Assembly: GCF_002078875.1 (NCBI RefSeq) | Contig: NC_034410.1 | Coordinates: 78,092,143-78,156,142, forward strand | DNA length: 64,000 nt | Direction: 5' to 3' | Origin: Numida meleagris | Taxonomy: Eukaryota; Chordata; Aves; Galliformes; Numididae | Shown here: in pieces, positions 26,196-36,305 of the stretch | How positions within the stretch are numbered: position 1 is the first letter of the stretch | Layout: each line of letters opens with the position of its first letter | Notes under the pieces: generated by a model | Databases searched by the model: none | What the model saw: only the letters and a program-made list of their open reading frames with translations | Told to the model about the DNA's origin: nothing | Program-made: the position numbers and the translations under genes

Positions 26196-27043
26196 GGAAC
26201 GAGCTGTGATGGGAATTTCAGATGCCTTCGTCGTATTTTGCTCTCTGTCAGGATCTCAGATGATCCTGAGGGGAGGACTGGAAAGAAAGAGCGGTCTCAC
26301 CAGTCCATACCTGCACCTGCTGCCGTGCATGTGGTGGCAGGTTCCCCTTTGAAGACTTGCAAGCCAACACCCTGAGTGAAGCCTGGGAGACCTGGGTTCC
26401 CCTGGCCTGTGCAGATCGAAAGGAAACATTGTGTTTCACCCTTCTCCTGGGGCATCCAGTCTGAAAGCTGTTCTGGTTTCAGAGCCCGTGCTCCCTGGAT
26501 ACCACCTCTTTTGGTGGCTTGAACTCGCACAGTCCCAGGTCTGCCCAAAGCCTGAGCTGATGATGACCCGTGATGGGAATCTCAAAGGCCATGTTAGCCC
26601 CAGGCCTGGCAGTGCTTGCTTCTGCATTTTGCCTTAGTTCCCGACAGCAGCAGGCAAGCTCTGTCTTCTGCTTTAAGTTAACTCTCTGTGTATGGCTGGA
26701 GTGCAGCTGTTGTGGTGATCCCTGGGCAATCCCCACTTTGTGCCTGACTCGAGCCCCATCTCCTGGCCAGCAGGACTGTCCGTCAGTGCTGCTTGTCGTT
26801 GGGCATCTCGACAGGAAAAGCCCATTCCTGCCGTTTCCGCGTCCAGAGTGCTGGAGCGAGCAGCCTCTCCATTCCTATGCCTGTTGGTCAGAGTAGAGCT
26901 CTGGAGGTTCCGAGGCAATTCCAGTGTTCCTTACATCCAAGGTGAGCACCCAGCTTTGGCTGGCTTTGCAGGGGAGCTGGGAGGCAACTCTTTTCCCCTT
27001 CGTTTTCCTTCTGACGAGCACTCTCCTTTGTGTTCCTTCCAAG
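26196..27043. other. Region upstream of the SUN-like exons, exons not resolved
   Basis: GC content rises here compared with the flanks. By gene structure, one or more coiled-coil-encoding exons of the SUN-like gene would be expected, but I could not identify a convincing one. A possible exon ends at the donor 'cttacatccaag|gtgagc' (about 26936); its translation shows no clear SUN-family similarity. A weak internal repeat ('gtgatgggaatttcagatgc' at about 26208 and 'gtgatgggaatctcaaaggc' at about 26570) is present. Confidence 0.4.
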
Positions 27044-27128
27044 GCAGTTCAAGAGATGATCAACCAAGTACTGGAGAACCTGGAAGCAAGCCCATTCCAG
27101 ATGCCTGATTATGCCTGCAAAACTTCAG
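27044..27128 (+). CDS. SUN3: SUN3-like exon: pre-SUN helix
   Basis: Encodes 'VQEMINQVLENLEA' then 'MPDYACKTSG', matching the helix and 'DYALKSAG' segment that precede the SUN core. Acceptor is either ...ttccaag (exon from 27044) or ...aaggcag (from 27048). The donor 'cttcag|gtgcca' leaves phase 1, which matches the next exon. Confidence 0.72.
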
Positions 27129-29835
27129 GTGCCATTCAACTGCAGAACCAAACAGAGCACAGATGTTGGTTCCAAAGCACTTCCTGTCCAGTCTGACAAG
27201 ATGGGCATTTGAGCAGTGGCAGGGGATTAGGGGTGAGGAGTCCATGGCCACTTTGTCCCCTGACAATGTGCTTGCTGAGAGAGTCTTTAGTGGGCTGGAG
27301 CACATCTGAAAAGCACTACACCTACTTTGTGTTGTTTCTCATGTGGTTGTCACTTTATGTGGCCCGTTAGGATTGTTGAGTGAGTCCCTGCATTGTGTTG
27401 CAGAGGGATAACACAAGGGAGAACGAAGGGAATATCACTGTTGGGATGTATGACTACTTAGAAGCTCTTTTCAAGAGGACAGTGCAAAGGCAGCAGGCAT
27501 CGCTGGGCTGCTATTCATGGGGAAAACAATGTCAGCAGCCCTTGATTCCTCCTGGCCTTGCTTGACCACTGTGCCCATGTTTTAATTTGCAGGTGCTGCT
27601 ATCATTCATTCCAAGACTTCTCCCTCCTGGACTGGAAGTGGAAAAGTCTTTTGGCAGTCGTTGCCAGTGCTGAGGATTGCCTTTACCCTTGTCCTTGTGT
27701 CTCAGCCTTCTTTACCTGTGGTCTTCTTGCAAGGACCTACTCCCCTCCTGTGTCTCCCTGCTGAGAATTTCTTCTGCCAGACTGCCCCAAGTCCTCTGTG
27801 CAAGCTTCTGCCAGGCTAGCTTGCTAGTCTTCCCAGCCATTGTGGAACTGTCAGGCTGGCACTGAAGGGGAACCCGTAAGGTGCCTCGGGAGATCTGGGC
27901 TGTGAGAACGCTGGGGCTCTTAGTGAACCCAGGTGGGCATGGACAGCATACACTGCAGGAGGGTCCCATGTTGTGTTTGCTAGCCCATCCTGGCACTGCT
28001 TCTGAGCTACCTGCACAAGTCGGAGACTTGGCTGGTCCCAGTGGAAGGAGGTGGGACTGGATGAGAGGGAGCGATCGCTTCCTCTTCTAGGAAGGGCTCA
28101 TGCAGGTGAGCCCTTCTTTGGCCTGGACAGGTGCCTTTCAGCCACAGCAGCCCCTCCTTGTCTTTGACAAGTTGCTTCACAAAAGAAGCCTGAGAGCTTC
28201 TGCAAGTTGTGCACCCAGCTCACTGTCATTGAAGTATGCCTGTGCTTTGTAGCAGAGCTGATGGGCCAATCCACCTCTTGAGCTCCGCATGCTCGGGCAG
28301 GAATTTGAGCCAGGACACTCTTTTGCACATGAACACTATTTCTCCTTCTCTTCTTTTTAGCCTGACAATCATCCAGGAAACTGCTGGCCCTTCCCAGGAA
28401 GTCAAGGACAGGTCTTCATCAAGTTGCCTGTGCCCATCTTTCCCACAGCAGTTACGATAAACCATGGAATTCCAGCAACAACATACCACGCAGACAGCAT
28501 CTCCAGTGCTCCAAAGGACTTTGCTGTCTATGTAAGTGATTCCTCTAAGCTGTGGGGGTTTTGTGTAGTGTCTGATGTGGGGGGTGATTGCAGATCCAAC
28601 GGGGCGGTGGCATGCAGTTCTTCCCTGCCTCAGAGGAGAAACAGTCTCTTCAGAGTTGCTCCATTTCCACAGTATTCCTCTTTTATCCAATGTAGTACAG
28701 CAAAGAAAGTTTCCCATTCTTGCAGTGAGTTGGTAGTTTGAGAGGCTGTGGGAAAAGGAGGTGGCACAGTGGATGGTCCTAGACCTTCTTTGCTTCCAGT
28801 CCCCATGGGGCTTTGTGATCCTCTTCCAGCAGTGCATCCCTCTGTCCTGTTTTCTCCAATCTTGTCTTTTCTGTAGGGCCTGAAGGAAGAAGATGATGAG
28901 AATGGAATGTTCCTGGGAGAGTTAACTTTCATGTCAGGCCAGAATCCCAGCCAGACCTTTCAGCTGAAGGTATGATAACAAAGAGGGACATGAAGTGCAG
29001 GAGATGATAATCAAGGCTGACTGGGGGGAAGCTTCCAAGCCAGAAGGGTATGAGAGTCCTCTGGCATTTCTTCTGCTGCCACTTACTAAAGTGGCATATG
29101 CCCGGAGTGCTGTGCTGCTTCTGTTTCCTTCTGGTCTTTAAGCTTCAGAGCTACTTCAGCTTTTTGCTCCACTAAGCTTCAGCTACTCTTGCAGCAGAAA
29201 TCACCATGACCAAGTGGGTTCAGACTGCACACAAGTGGCCAGCTCATGTAGTACGCAATACTGTTGGCGTGCTACTTTCACACTGGGGATGTGTGGCTTC
29301 CCAAGGATTTTGTTGTTGCTGGTAACAGGCAGCATAAGGGAGGCCATTCTGCTTGGGTGACTTTTAGAGAAAGGAAAGAGAGCAACACCCCTACATTTTC
29401 TATGCATGAGCACACACCTCAAAGCAAGTACAAAGAACTTGCCAACGTATTTGCTGCAGCTTTTGGTAGCTGTTTTTTCCTTTAAAACTCATGTGGCCAA
29501 AGAGGTGGAGCAGCGTAAGCAATGTCTTGATTGTGCTACAGCAACATATCAGCATGTCAAAAGACCTAGCAAGACAGCCTGAAAGATGTTGCACGAGTAT
29601 GTTGCTCCCGCATTGTCAGTGGTCAAAGAGAAGAGAGGATAACACAATTCATTTCTTTTTCTCATTGCAGAATGAACACTCTGGGTTCATCAGTTATGCA
29701 AGGCTGCAAGTGCTGAGCCACCTGGAGTACACCTGTGTGTATCAGTTCAGGCTCCACGGCAATCCAGCCCGTGACAGTGACGCTGGGGAAAAGCTATCTG
29801 ATCTACCTCAGAATAAATTACTTCTCCCATGTTGA
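27044..29835 (+). CDS. SUN3: SUN-domain protein gene (SUN3-like), C-terminal five exons
   Basis: SUN proteins span the inner nuclear membrane and bind KASH peptides of outer-membrane proteins to form LINC complexes; SUN3 is the testis/spermatid type in mammals. Five exons join in frame: 27044 (or 27048)-27128, 27593-27732, 28361-28531, 28877-28969 and 29671-29835. Introns fall at the family's positions (after '..SG', '..LQ', '..VY', '..LK'). The protein has a short helix ending 'MPDYACKTSG', a KASH-lid segment, then the SUN core: 'PDNHPGNCWPFPGSQGQ', 'PTAVTINHG', 'SISSAPKDFAVYG', 'MFLGELTF', 'SQTFQLK' and 'EYTCVYQFRLHGNP'. The two cysteines (NCW, YTC) that pair in SUN2 are present. Oddities: about four residues of the usual SNWGHP loop are missing; the 27732 exon is followed by GG instead of GT; a tail of about 20 extra residues precedes the stop. 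The SUN3 assignment rests on sequence plus UPP1/ABCA13 synteny. Whether it is functional or a young pseudogene is open. Confidence 0.7.
27593..27732 (+). CDS. SUN3: SUN3-like exon: KASH-lid region, aberrant donor
   Basis: The acceptor 'tttaatttgcag' is good. The exon opens with GT completing Gly, then 'AAIIHSKTSPSW' (compare 'ASIIEA.TSESY' in SUN3) and 'KVFWQSLPVL', and ends by homology at 'LPVVFLQ'. The base pair after CAA is GG, not GT, so the expected donor is lost. The segment is about eight residues longer than in mammalian SUN proteins. Confidence 0.6.
28361..28531 (+). CDS. SUN3: SUN3-like exon: SUN core 1
   Basis: Acceptor 'cttctttttag', donor 'gtctat|gtaagt', 57 codons in phase 0. 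Holds the family signature 'HPGNCWPFPGSQGQ' and 'SISSAPKDFAVY'. The His of 'VTINHG' corresponds to the KASH-pocket histidine of SUN2. Confidence 0.85.
28877..28969 (+). CDS. SUN3: SUN3-like exon: SUN core 2
   Basis: Acceptor 'cttttctgtag', donor 'gctgaag|gtatga', 31 codons in phase 0. Encodes 'GLKEEDDENGMFLGEL' to 'SQTFQLK'. Confidence 0.83.
29671..29835 (+). CDS. SUN3: SUN3-like last exon: SUN core 3 and tail
   Basis: Acceptor 'ttctcattgcag'. Encodes 'YARLQVLSH' running directly into 'LEYTCVYQFRLHGNP' (the NWGHP loop is shortened), then a tail of about 20 residues to TGA at 29833-29835. An AATAAA lies inside the coding sequence at 29812-29817. Confidence 0.82.
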   Translation, partial: NEHSGFISYARLQVLSHLEYTCVYQFRLHGNPARDSDAGEKLSDLPQNKLLLPC

Positions 29836-30074
29836 GTCTCTTTTGCCCATCAGTGTAACTGTTAAGAGATATCCCTGTCTTTATCTCAACCCATGAGCTT
29901 TTTCATCCAGTTGGGGAGGAGGAGTGAGTGAGCAGCTGGGTATGAGTTGGGCCCTTGTCTACAGCAAGGCCAGCACAACTGTGTATTAGGCCAAAACCTG
30001 CGCAGGAGGCTGAGTGGATAGAATGTGCCCTCAGCAAGTTTGCTTATGACACACCTTAGCCACTCTTGGTCCGG
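29836..30074. other. Spacer with a small CR1 piece
   Basis: Region between the SUN-like stop codon and the next exons. 30010-30055 (agaatgtgccctcagcaagt followed by 'ttgcttatgacac') matches the CR1 RT block that contains FADD, here FAYD-like, in plus orientation. Nothing else recognised. Confidence 0.55.
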
Positions 30075-30331
30075 ATGGCACAAGTGTTTGATCCCACGAT
30101 TCGTTACCTGTTCTTCAGAGATATGGAGCAACGAGAAGGCGAGCATGGGGACTGGTAAGGATATGGTTCCTTTGCGAGTTTTAAAAACCTGTTGCTCCTT
30201 AGTCTTCTTCTGAACTGTACAGATACTGCCTGCTTCACCATTCTTCACCATGCTTCTCCTCCTTCATAGGCAAACTAAGGTTTGGAAGATGGTTGCCCTG
30301 GTGCTGCTCACTGTCTCTGTGGTGTCTTTGG
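30075..30331 (+). CDS. N-terminal/membrane-anchor exons of a SUN3-like gene
   Basis: Two exons splice in frame. The first ends at 30154 (donor 'ggactg|gtaagg'). It may open at the ATG at 30075 or begin after the acceptor-like 'acctgttcttcag' at 30117. The second is 30270-30331 (acceptor 'ctccttcatag', donor 'tctttgg|gtgagt'). The junction codon TG|G gives Trp. The second exon encodes 'QTKVWKMVALVLLTVSVVSL', a basic/aromatic stretch followed by a hydrophobic helix, matching the layout of the SUN3 anchor (W-K then the membrane segment). It lies downstream of the C-terminal SUN exons, so it cannot be the start of that transcript. It is either the start of a second tandem copy, cut off by the retrovirus beyond 30.65 kb, or a rearranged piece. 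Family assignment is inferred from position, phase and hydrophobicity. Confidence 0.5.
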
Positions 30332-30454
30332 GTGAGTCTCTGTAGAGCTCAGACTTGAGGATGGTTCTTTCGGAAGCCCCCAGTGGTTTGTTCTGCCCAG
30401 GGATAGGGGAGTGTGCAGCCCAAGGCAGAACCCCAAGTGTTAACTCACGGTGTA
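30332..30454. other. Presumed intron sequence after the anchor exon
   Basis: Follows a good donor (gtgagtctctg). No further exon of the SUN-like gene recognised before the retroviral sequence. Confidence 0.45.
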
Positions 30455-30645
30455 TAGCGAGTTTTGTGGAATTCCTGACAGATGTGTACTGTGTTGGAAG
30501 GCATTCTGGAGGTGTATGGACAACAGCAGGAATGACTCCAAGGTAAAAAACAACCTCCCTTTGGCTAGATGCTTCTTTCGAGGAGCTCTGTCCCTTGTCC
30601 ACAGCCACTTGTTACCCGAGTCAGACTTCTATGACACAATGCCTG
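30455..30645 (+). repeat. Duplicated block, copy B (partner at 22960-23160)
   Basis: The best-matching part is 30546-30645 ('tggctagatgcttctttcga' then 'ggagctctgtcccttgtcca', and 'gtcagacttctatgacacaa'). It ends where the gag-like reading begins, so it could be a leader or LTR-proximal part of the provirus or a host intron repeat. Confidence 0.6.
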
Positions 30646-30659
30646 TGCTGAAACTGAAA

Positions 30660-31790
30660 TTCGGGAAAGAAAGTTACAAGAAAAGTTGAAATTAATTATA
30701 TCACAGATGCCCACCACCTGTAACCCTTAAAAGATCCAGAAGCTGGTATCTAGTGTCGACCCTGAGATGTGGGATGGCGCTATCTGGGACTCTAGTGATG
30801 ATGAGCGACCTTCCCCTACAACCACACTCAGACCCATTGTCAAGACGGAAACAATGACTGAAGCAGGCGAAAATGACCAGCCTGGGCCTATTACCATCAC
30901 CACCACCAGGACAATTCTGTGGTCCCCGGCCAAGTAAGCCAAATTACAAGAGAAATACTCTAGGACACCACAGGAATCAGAAACAGAATATCTTTGGAGG
31001 GTGTCTTTGACAAGAAGAGATAGAATTATCTTAAGTGATATGGAAGCCTGTGGATTTTGGGGTCCTGGTGTCTTTCTCAATATAATACCTGGACAAGAAA
31101 ATCTCCCTCTGACTGCTTGTGCAGTGTATTAGGCAGGAGGAATCGACCCACAGGACTGGGGTGACCCATTAATCATATGAACAGCCAGCTTTTCAGACCT
31201 CATGTCATCTGTATAAAAAGCTGCCTGTATCCAGTCCATGTATCAATGAGGGGTAGTAGCTGAATCTCCTATGCTGGCTCCGCTTGATCCTGATTGACTC
31301 ACTCCCCTACTCTGAGTTCTCCTCGATGGCCTAAAGATGTTTGTGGCAGGAATACAGGACCACATCAGGAATGCTGTGAACAGCAGGGGGAGTATGCTAG
31401 ACCAGATAGATGGCACCCCCGATCCCTACCTGGAATGATCTGGTGCAGGATATTATTGGTTATGGATGTCATATGGGATGGTCCGCCAGACAATTAGTAA
31501 ATGCTGATGGGCCCTCAAGGAGGGTTTGGTTTGTGCAGCAATATACTCAAAGACACAACCCAACCCACAAGGGAGGATGGTATCCAACCAATTTAAGGGG
31601 GATATGAGGTATATGATCCTGAAAGAAATAGGTTGTGGAAACAAGCAACAGAACTGGGCATACCAAGACAGGTCTACATCACACATCCACCTCGGACCTG
31701 CAGAAGTTAGTCCAGCTTGTTGATAATGACAGAGACAGAAGCCAGAGGGGCCCATCAGCTCCCCCTCAGTCCTCTGACAGGGAAAACAAC
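30660..31790 (+). pseudogene. ERV gag remnant
   Basis: Broken plus-strand frames. 30720-31130 contains an acidic/proline-rich stretch, then 'YLWRVSLTRRDR' and 'GFWGPGVF', which read as a capsid-like segment of avian ERVL gag. Several in-frame stops follow (e.g. after 30938 and 31128) and the frame changes before 31526-31723. Not functional. Confidence 0.6.
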
Positions 31791-32117
31791 CTCATGAGAT
31801 TCGACTTCTTAATTGGGACCCATACAGGTATCCCAAAAGCAGATATTTAATGATTTAATCTGGGCTGGGATTCAATTTACAAAAATGGATTGCCAGCCCA
31901 GTCGTGTCCTCTTCCAGCTATGGAGGCAGCTGGAGGAAAATCAGAAGCTTCAAAATATCCCCAGAAAAGCAGGGGTAAGAATTATTGAGCAAGTACCAAT
32001 AGGAACGTGGAACTTGGATTTCATAGCTCCAAACAAAAGGAAAGAGCCTCCTCAAGTGACCCGGACCACTATCTCCTAGCCACCTGAGGAAAAAGAATTG
32101 GTGACTACATTGTTTGC

Positions 32118-32345
32118 GTGATGGGGGATGCCAGCTCCCCTGCACCTAGGGCCCCCAGATGGGACTGGAGACCCTATGTTGAATTAACTATTTTTTGGTC
32201 CCATAAGAACCTACAGCAAAAGATGGCATTAGTAGACATGGGTGCAGAAACCTCAGTTATTTATGGTGATCCAACTAAATTCCATGGGGATATAGTGATG
32301 ACTGGTGGGTTTGGGGGACAGGCCATCCCTGTAACCCAGACATAG
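32118..32345 (+). pseudogene. ERV aspartic protease remnant
   Basis: The frame contains 'ALVDMGAETSVI', the retroviral aspartyl-protease active-site box with DMG in place of the usual DTG/DSG, then 'GGFGGQAIPVTQT' and a stop. The catalytic aspartate is present, but the neighbouring Thr/Ser is lost and the flap region is cut short. Confidence 0.7.
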
Positions 32346-32529
32346 TTGAAGTTAAGTGTCTCCCATACTGGGAGTATAAAGTGTCTGTTGCCCCAGTCCC
32401 AGAGTATGTACTGGACATAGATATACTATGGGGTCTGACTCTTCTGACGACTGGGAGAGTTCAGACTGAGAGAGAGGTGTATTAGTATCTGATATTAAGA
32501 GGCCATGCAAAACATGAGCCTATTCACCT

Positions 32530-33480
32530 GACAGATCTGTGCCGGACTACTACTACTAAACAGTATAGACTCCTGGGGAGGCAAGAGGAAATCTCTAGAA
32601 TGGTGCAGGAACTAGAAAAAGTAGGGATCATAAGACCTGCACACAGCCTGTATAATTCCCCCATATGGCCAGTACGGAAGTCAGATGACACATGGAGAAT
32701 GACAGCAGATTACAGAGATTAAATAAGGTCACACTGCCCATTCATGCAGCTGTACCCAATATTGCCTCCCTGACAGACACATTGAGTAGGGAGATGGAAA
32801 CCTACCATCGTGTCCTAGATTTGGCAGATGCATTCTGCAGTATTGCCATTGATGAAGAATCGCAAGATCAGTTTGCACTTATGTGGGGAGGCAGGCAGTG
32901 GACCTTTCAGGTCCTGCCACAAGGGTACGTGTACTCACCTACATATTGTCATAACTTAGTGGCGTGTGACTTAGCAGATTGGAATAATCCCAATAACATC
33001 AAACTGTACCACTATATTGATGATCTCATGTTGACATATGACTCACTGGGGGCATTAAGAAAGAGAGTAGATGCACTGACTACCTATCTACAAGAGAAAG
33101 GATGGGCTATAACCCCACAGAAGGTGCAAGGACCAGGCCTATCGGTGAAATTCCTGGGTGTGGTTTGGTCAGGAAAGATAACAAACAAAGTTCAGGTGTT
33201 CCCAGTCCCTACAGCGCCAAGGCAGCTGCAAGAATATTTGAGTATATTGGGGTACCGGTGTTCCTTTATACCCCACTTAGCACAGCTGCTGAGGCCTTTA
33301 TACCAACTCAGAAAGCCCAAAAATGGGACTGGGGCAGAATGGAACAAGAGGCCTTCCAGCAAGCAAAACCAGCTGTTAGACAGGCTCATGCACTGGGTAT
33401 ATTCAATTCCCAACCTTCCAGCCAAACCTGATGTCCATGTTAATCAGGATGGGTTTGGCTGGAGCCTATGGCAGAGCTAA
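32530..33480 (+). pseudogene. ERV reverse transcriptase remnant
   Basis: The longest retroviral frame (32692-33480, 262 codons) covers most of the RT palm: 'VLDLADAF' with the first catalytic Asp, 'LPQGYVYSP', 'YHYIDDLML' with the catalytic YIDD box at about 33010-33030, then 'VKFLGVVW'. The N-terminal fingers (32560-32700) lie in another frame, separated by a stop, and the connection region shifts frame near 33240. These breaks make it inactive. Confidence 0.85.
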
Positions 33481-33529
33481 AATTCTGTATGAACCTCAGT
33501 TGGGTTCTGGTGTCAGGTCTGGCATGGAG

Positions 33530-34190
33530 CAGAAGAGAGGTATAGTATGATTGAAAAACAGTTATTGGCTACCTATTCTGCATTACAGGCAGTAGAGCTG
33601 ATAACCCAAACATCTGAAGTCACAGTTAAGACCACCTTTCCAATTCAGGGGTGAGAGAAAGATCTGACCCACCTTCCTAAGACGGGGTGGCCCAAGCACA
33701 GACAGTGGAATGGGACCGGGGAAGAGTCCCATTCAGGAAGGGAAATATCCTGTTCCTGAAGATGCCTGGTATACAGATAGGTCCAGCAAGGGTAACCTGA
33801 GCAAGTGGAGAGCAGGGGCATACCATCCCTCCACTGAAACAATCTGGTTTGAAGAGGGGGATGGTCAGAGTAGCTTATGGGCAGAACTGCGATCCGTGTG
33901 GATGGTTATCACCCAAGGAAACCGGTAATGATATACTGAATATCTGCACAGATAGCTGTGCTGTGTACTGGGGGCTCACTCTTTGGATTGCACAGTGGAC
34001 CACCCAGGAACTGACTATTCACGCCTGACCAGTCTGGGGCAGAGATATGTGGTTAGACATATGGAATGTGGTTAAACACGGGACCGTACATGTCTACCAA
34101 GTTTCTGACCACCAACCTTTACAGTCACCGGGAAACAATGAAGCTGACACACTAGCCCGAGTTTGGGGATTGGGATTTTATGATACATTG
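33530..34190 (+). pseudogene. ERV RNase H remnant
   Basis: Contains 'AWYTDRSSKGN', the RNase H core in which the usual G of TDGS is R, later 'LWAELRSVWMVI', and near 34105-34160 the final 'NEADTLAR' box. Stops at 33652 and elsewhere and frame changes interrupt it. No integrase follows. Confidence 0.72.
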
Positions 34191-34200
34191 CATACAGAGA

Positions 34201-35157
34201 AATGAGATGAGATGACGGGTTGCAACTGGACAGTTTGGTTTTGAAGCCTAACTTTTGGTGAAGTGTACTGTGAGGGAAAAGGTCATGGATGAGTATGTTT
34301 CTCATTATTGATGTACTTGATAACAACTGATCTCATCTAGTATAACCAACTAAGGTCCTTTCTAGTTTTATGCTATTCCCTTTTGCGCCTCTAATTTTAC
34401 TCTTGTAAATAATATTCCGAAGATACTAAAGGCCATAAAAATCTTGAAACTGTACTATAACTTTTATGACATCTCTTGGTTACTTTCATAATGGCTCCTT
34501 TTCTTAATTTAAGATTTCTCTAACACAGGTAAAGCTCCCAGCTATATATGCTAAATAACCAAGCAGAACAGCAAATGTTTTCTATGAACAAAGAATTCAG
34601 TGGGAAAAATAAGCTTTCCTTCTGACCAATGTAAGTAGCATGCTTATAGAATTGATTCATCTCCTAATCCTGCAGCCATTTGTGTGTGCAAGTAACATTA
34701 TTCTGAACTTGCAGAGATTAGGGGGTTTGTGCATGGCCTTTGTGAATCCCTACTGCTGCTAAACCTGCTGACATTTAGGGCTGAAATAGTTCTATAAGCA
34801 ACTGAAGTAACAGGAATTTAACTTGTATGGTAAAGCTATTGAAAACATCTTTGCTTTAGAAAAAGTAGGCATCAAGTTGTGTGGTAAAATAGCTTCATGA
34901 AGCGCTCTTTTATTGCATTCAGAATGATCTGTTCTTTTGTTGTCAATACCAGTGAACAGATGGAATTAATGATGCACATTATAGTTTCTGTGAGTGTAGA
35001 TTACAGGGTTGCAGGTAGGACTTCCATTTTCTGCAATCATGTCAGCTATACCCTAAGAGAAAGTCAGGCACAGCAAAAATTCTTGTAGCTCAGAATTTGC
35101 TCTATTAAAGTGTTATTGTGCTATCTGTATCTGTTGTAGTTTTCAAGGAAATACATA
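34201..35157. other. Intergenic, no gene recognised
   Basis: AT-rich sequence beyond the provirus. No LTR, no SUN exon and no other coding signal recognised. Confidence 0.5.
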
Positions 35158-35186
35158 GCAAGCATTACTTTCGGAGCAACCTACTG
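35158..35186. repeat. Lone mariner terminal-repeat remnant
   Basis: 'agcattactttcggagcaac' resembles the right terminus of the mariner copies (ggcattacttttggagcagc). No body or left terminus is recognised nearby. Confidence 0.45.
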
Positions 35187-35790
35187 ATATTTACTATTAG
35201 TTACCTATCAATTATGCAAGGCTATTCTGTGCAAAAATTTCTTTCTACCTAATGCCTGTTTTGGTTTACTTACGCTGTTGTTGCTATTTGTTGTCAATAG
35301 TCCTTGACCCTACTTTTTTTTCAGAAAATTTTGTTACAGTTGTCATCAGTACATGTGTTTATGAAATAGATTATTCTTATGAATTATTATAAAAAGTAAA
35401 TGTATCCATGTGATTAAATATCCTGGCTTTCCAATGGTTGTATTGGATTAAAAAATTATCCAGTGCTTATTTATGATTTTAAAATGTACTTTTGTCATGG
35501 ACAGTATCAGTAGCTCTGAAGTATATCTCTTCCAAAACAATTGGAAATAAAGGCTAAAGGTTAAAATACTCCTCCTTGTTGAAGACCTTTTGCTTATGCT
35601 TGTGTATACATTACAGATTGATGTGACTTTCTTAAACTTGAGATATCAGTGTGTGGAAGACTTAGTGACCAGGGAGTTTAGTTTCTATGACACTTCAGCG
35701 CCTGCTGAATCAACTTTTTTGTCTTCCGTTAATATTAAAAATAGTATATTTGCAGTAATTTTGCTTTGCATGTAAACATGAATATATATT
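35187..35790. other. Intergenic, no gene recognised
   Basis: AT-rich, with no motif recognised. Confidence 0.5.
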
Positions 35791-36305
35791 TAAAATTACA
35801 TATATATTGCACCTCAAATACTATGTTCAATTTTGGGCTTTTCACTGCAAGAAAGAGTTTCTGGAATGTGTTAAGAGCAATGAAGTTGGTGAAGGGACTG
35901 GAAAACAAGACACATGACAAGCAGCTGAAGGAACAGAGGTTGCTTAGCCTGGAGAAGAGGCTGAGGGGAGACTCCATAGCTCTCTACAACTACCTGAAAG
36001 AAGGTTGTAGTGAGGTGTGTGTTGGTCTGTTTTCTCAGGCAACAAGTGGTAGGACTTTAGGAAATGGCCTGGAGTTTGTGCCAGGGGAGCACAAACCTTT
36101 CCTTCTTCATGGAAAGGATGGTTAGAGTCTGGAACAGGCTGCCTACGTGAGTGGTGGAGTCACCGTCTCTGGAAGTATTTAAGAAACATGTAGATGGGTG
36201 CTTAGGGACATGGTTTAGTGCTGTACTTGGTAGTGTTATGCGATTGTTGGACTTCGTGATCTCAAAGGTCTTTTCCAACCTAGATAATTCTATGATTCTG
36301 TGGTT
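35791..36305 (+). mobile_element. CR1 LINE 3' part
   Basis: Sense CR1: 'gaggttgcttagcctggaga' (the LFSLEKRR-equivalent), 'agactccatagctctctaca' ('[10 protein letters not shown]'), 'ggaacaggctgcctacgtga', and the 3' end 'ttccaacctagataattcta' + 'tgattctgtgg'. The 119-codon frame at 35766-36125 is the tail of CR1 ORF2, not a host gene. Confidence 0.87.

Larger units (their letters stand above)
30646..34200 (+). mobile_element. Decayed ERVL-like (class III) provirus, internal region
   Basis: About 3.5 kb of retroviral coding sequence in the order gag, protease, reverse transcriptase, RNase H on the plus strand, broken by stop codons and frameshifts throughout. The RT motifs (LPQG followed by YIDDL) and the surrounding blocks are of the ERVL type. 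Integrase, envelope and recognisable LTRs directly at the ends are missing, so it is an inactive fragment. It lies directly downstream of the SUN-like N-terminal exons. The LTR group at 21.6 and 57.5 kb may belong to a related ERV, but no physical link is seen. Confidence 0.8.

Noticed and set aside
27129..27196. Read-through of the SUN-like helix exon to a stop at 27196
   Set aside because: The donor 'cttcag|gtgcca' and the next exon at 27593 fit by phase and restore the family sequence ('SGAAIIHSKTS'), whereas the read-through does not resemble SUN proteins beyond a few residues.
28226..28837. 203-codon minus-strand open frame
   Set aside because: It lies antisense across the well-supported SUN core exon and its flanking introns; it has no recognised motif and is best explained as a shadow.
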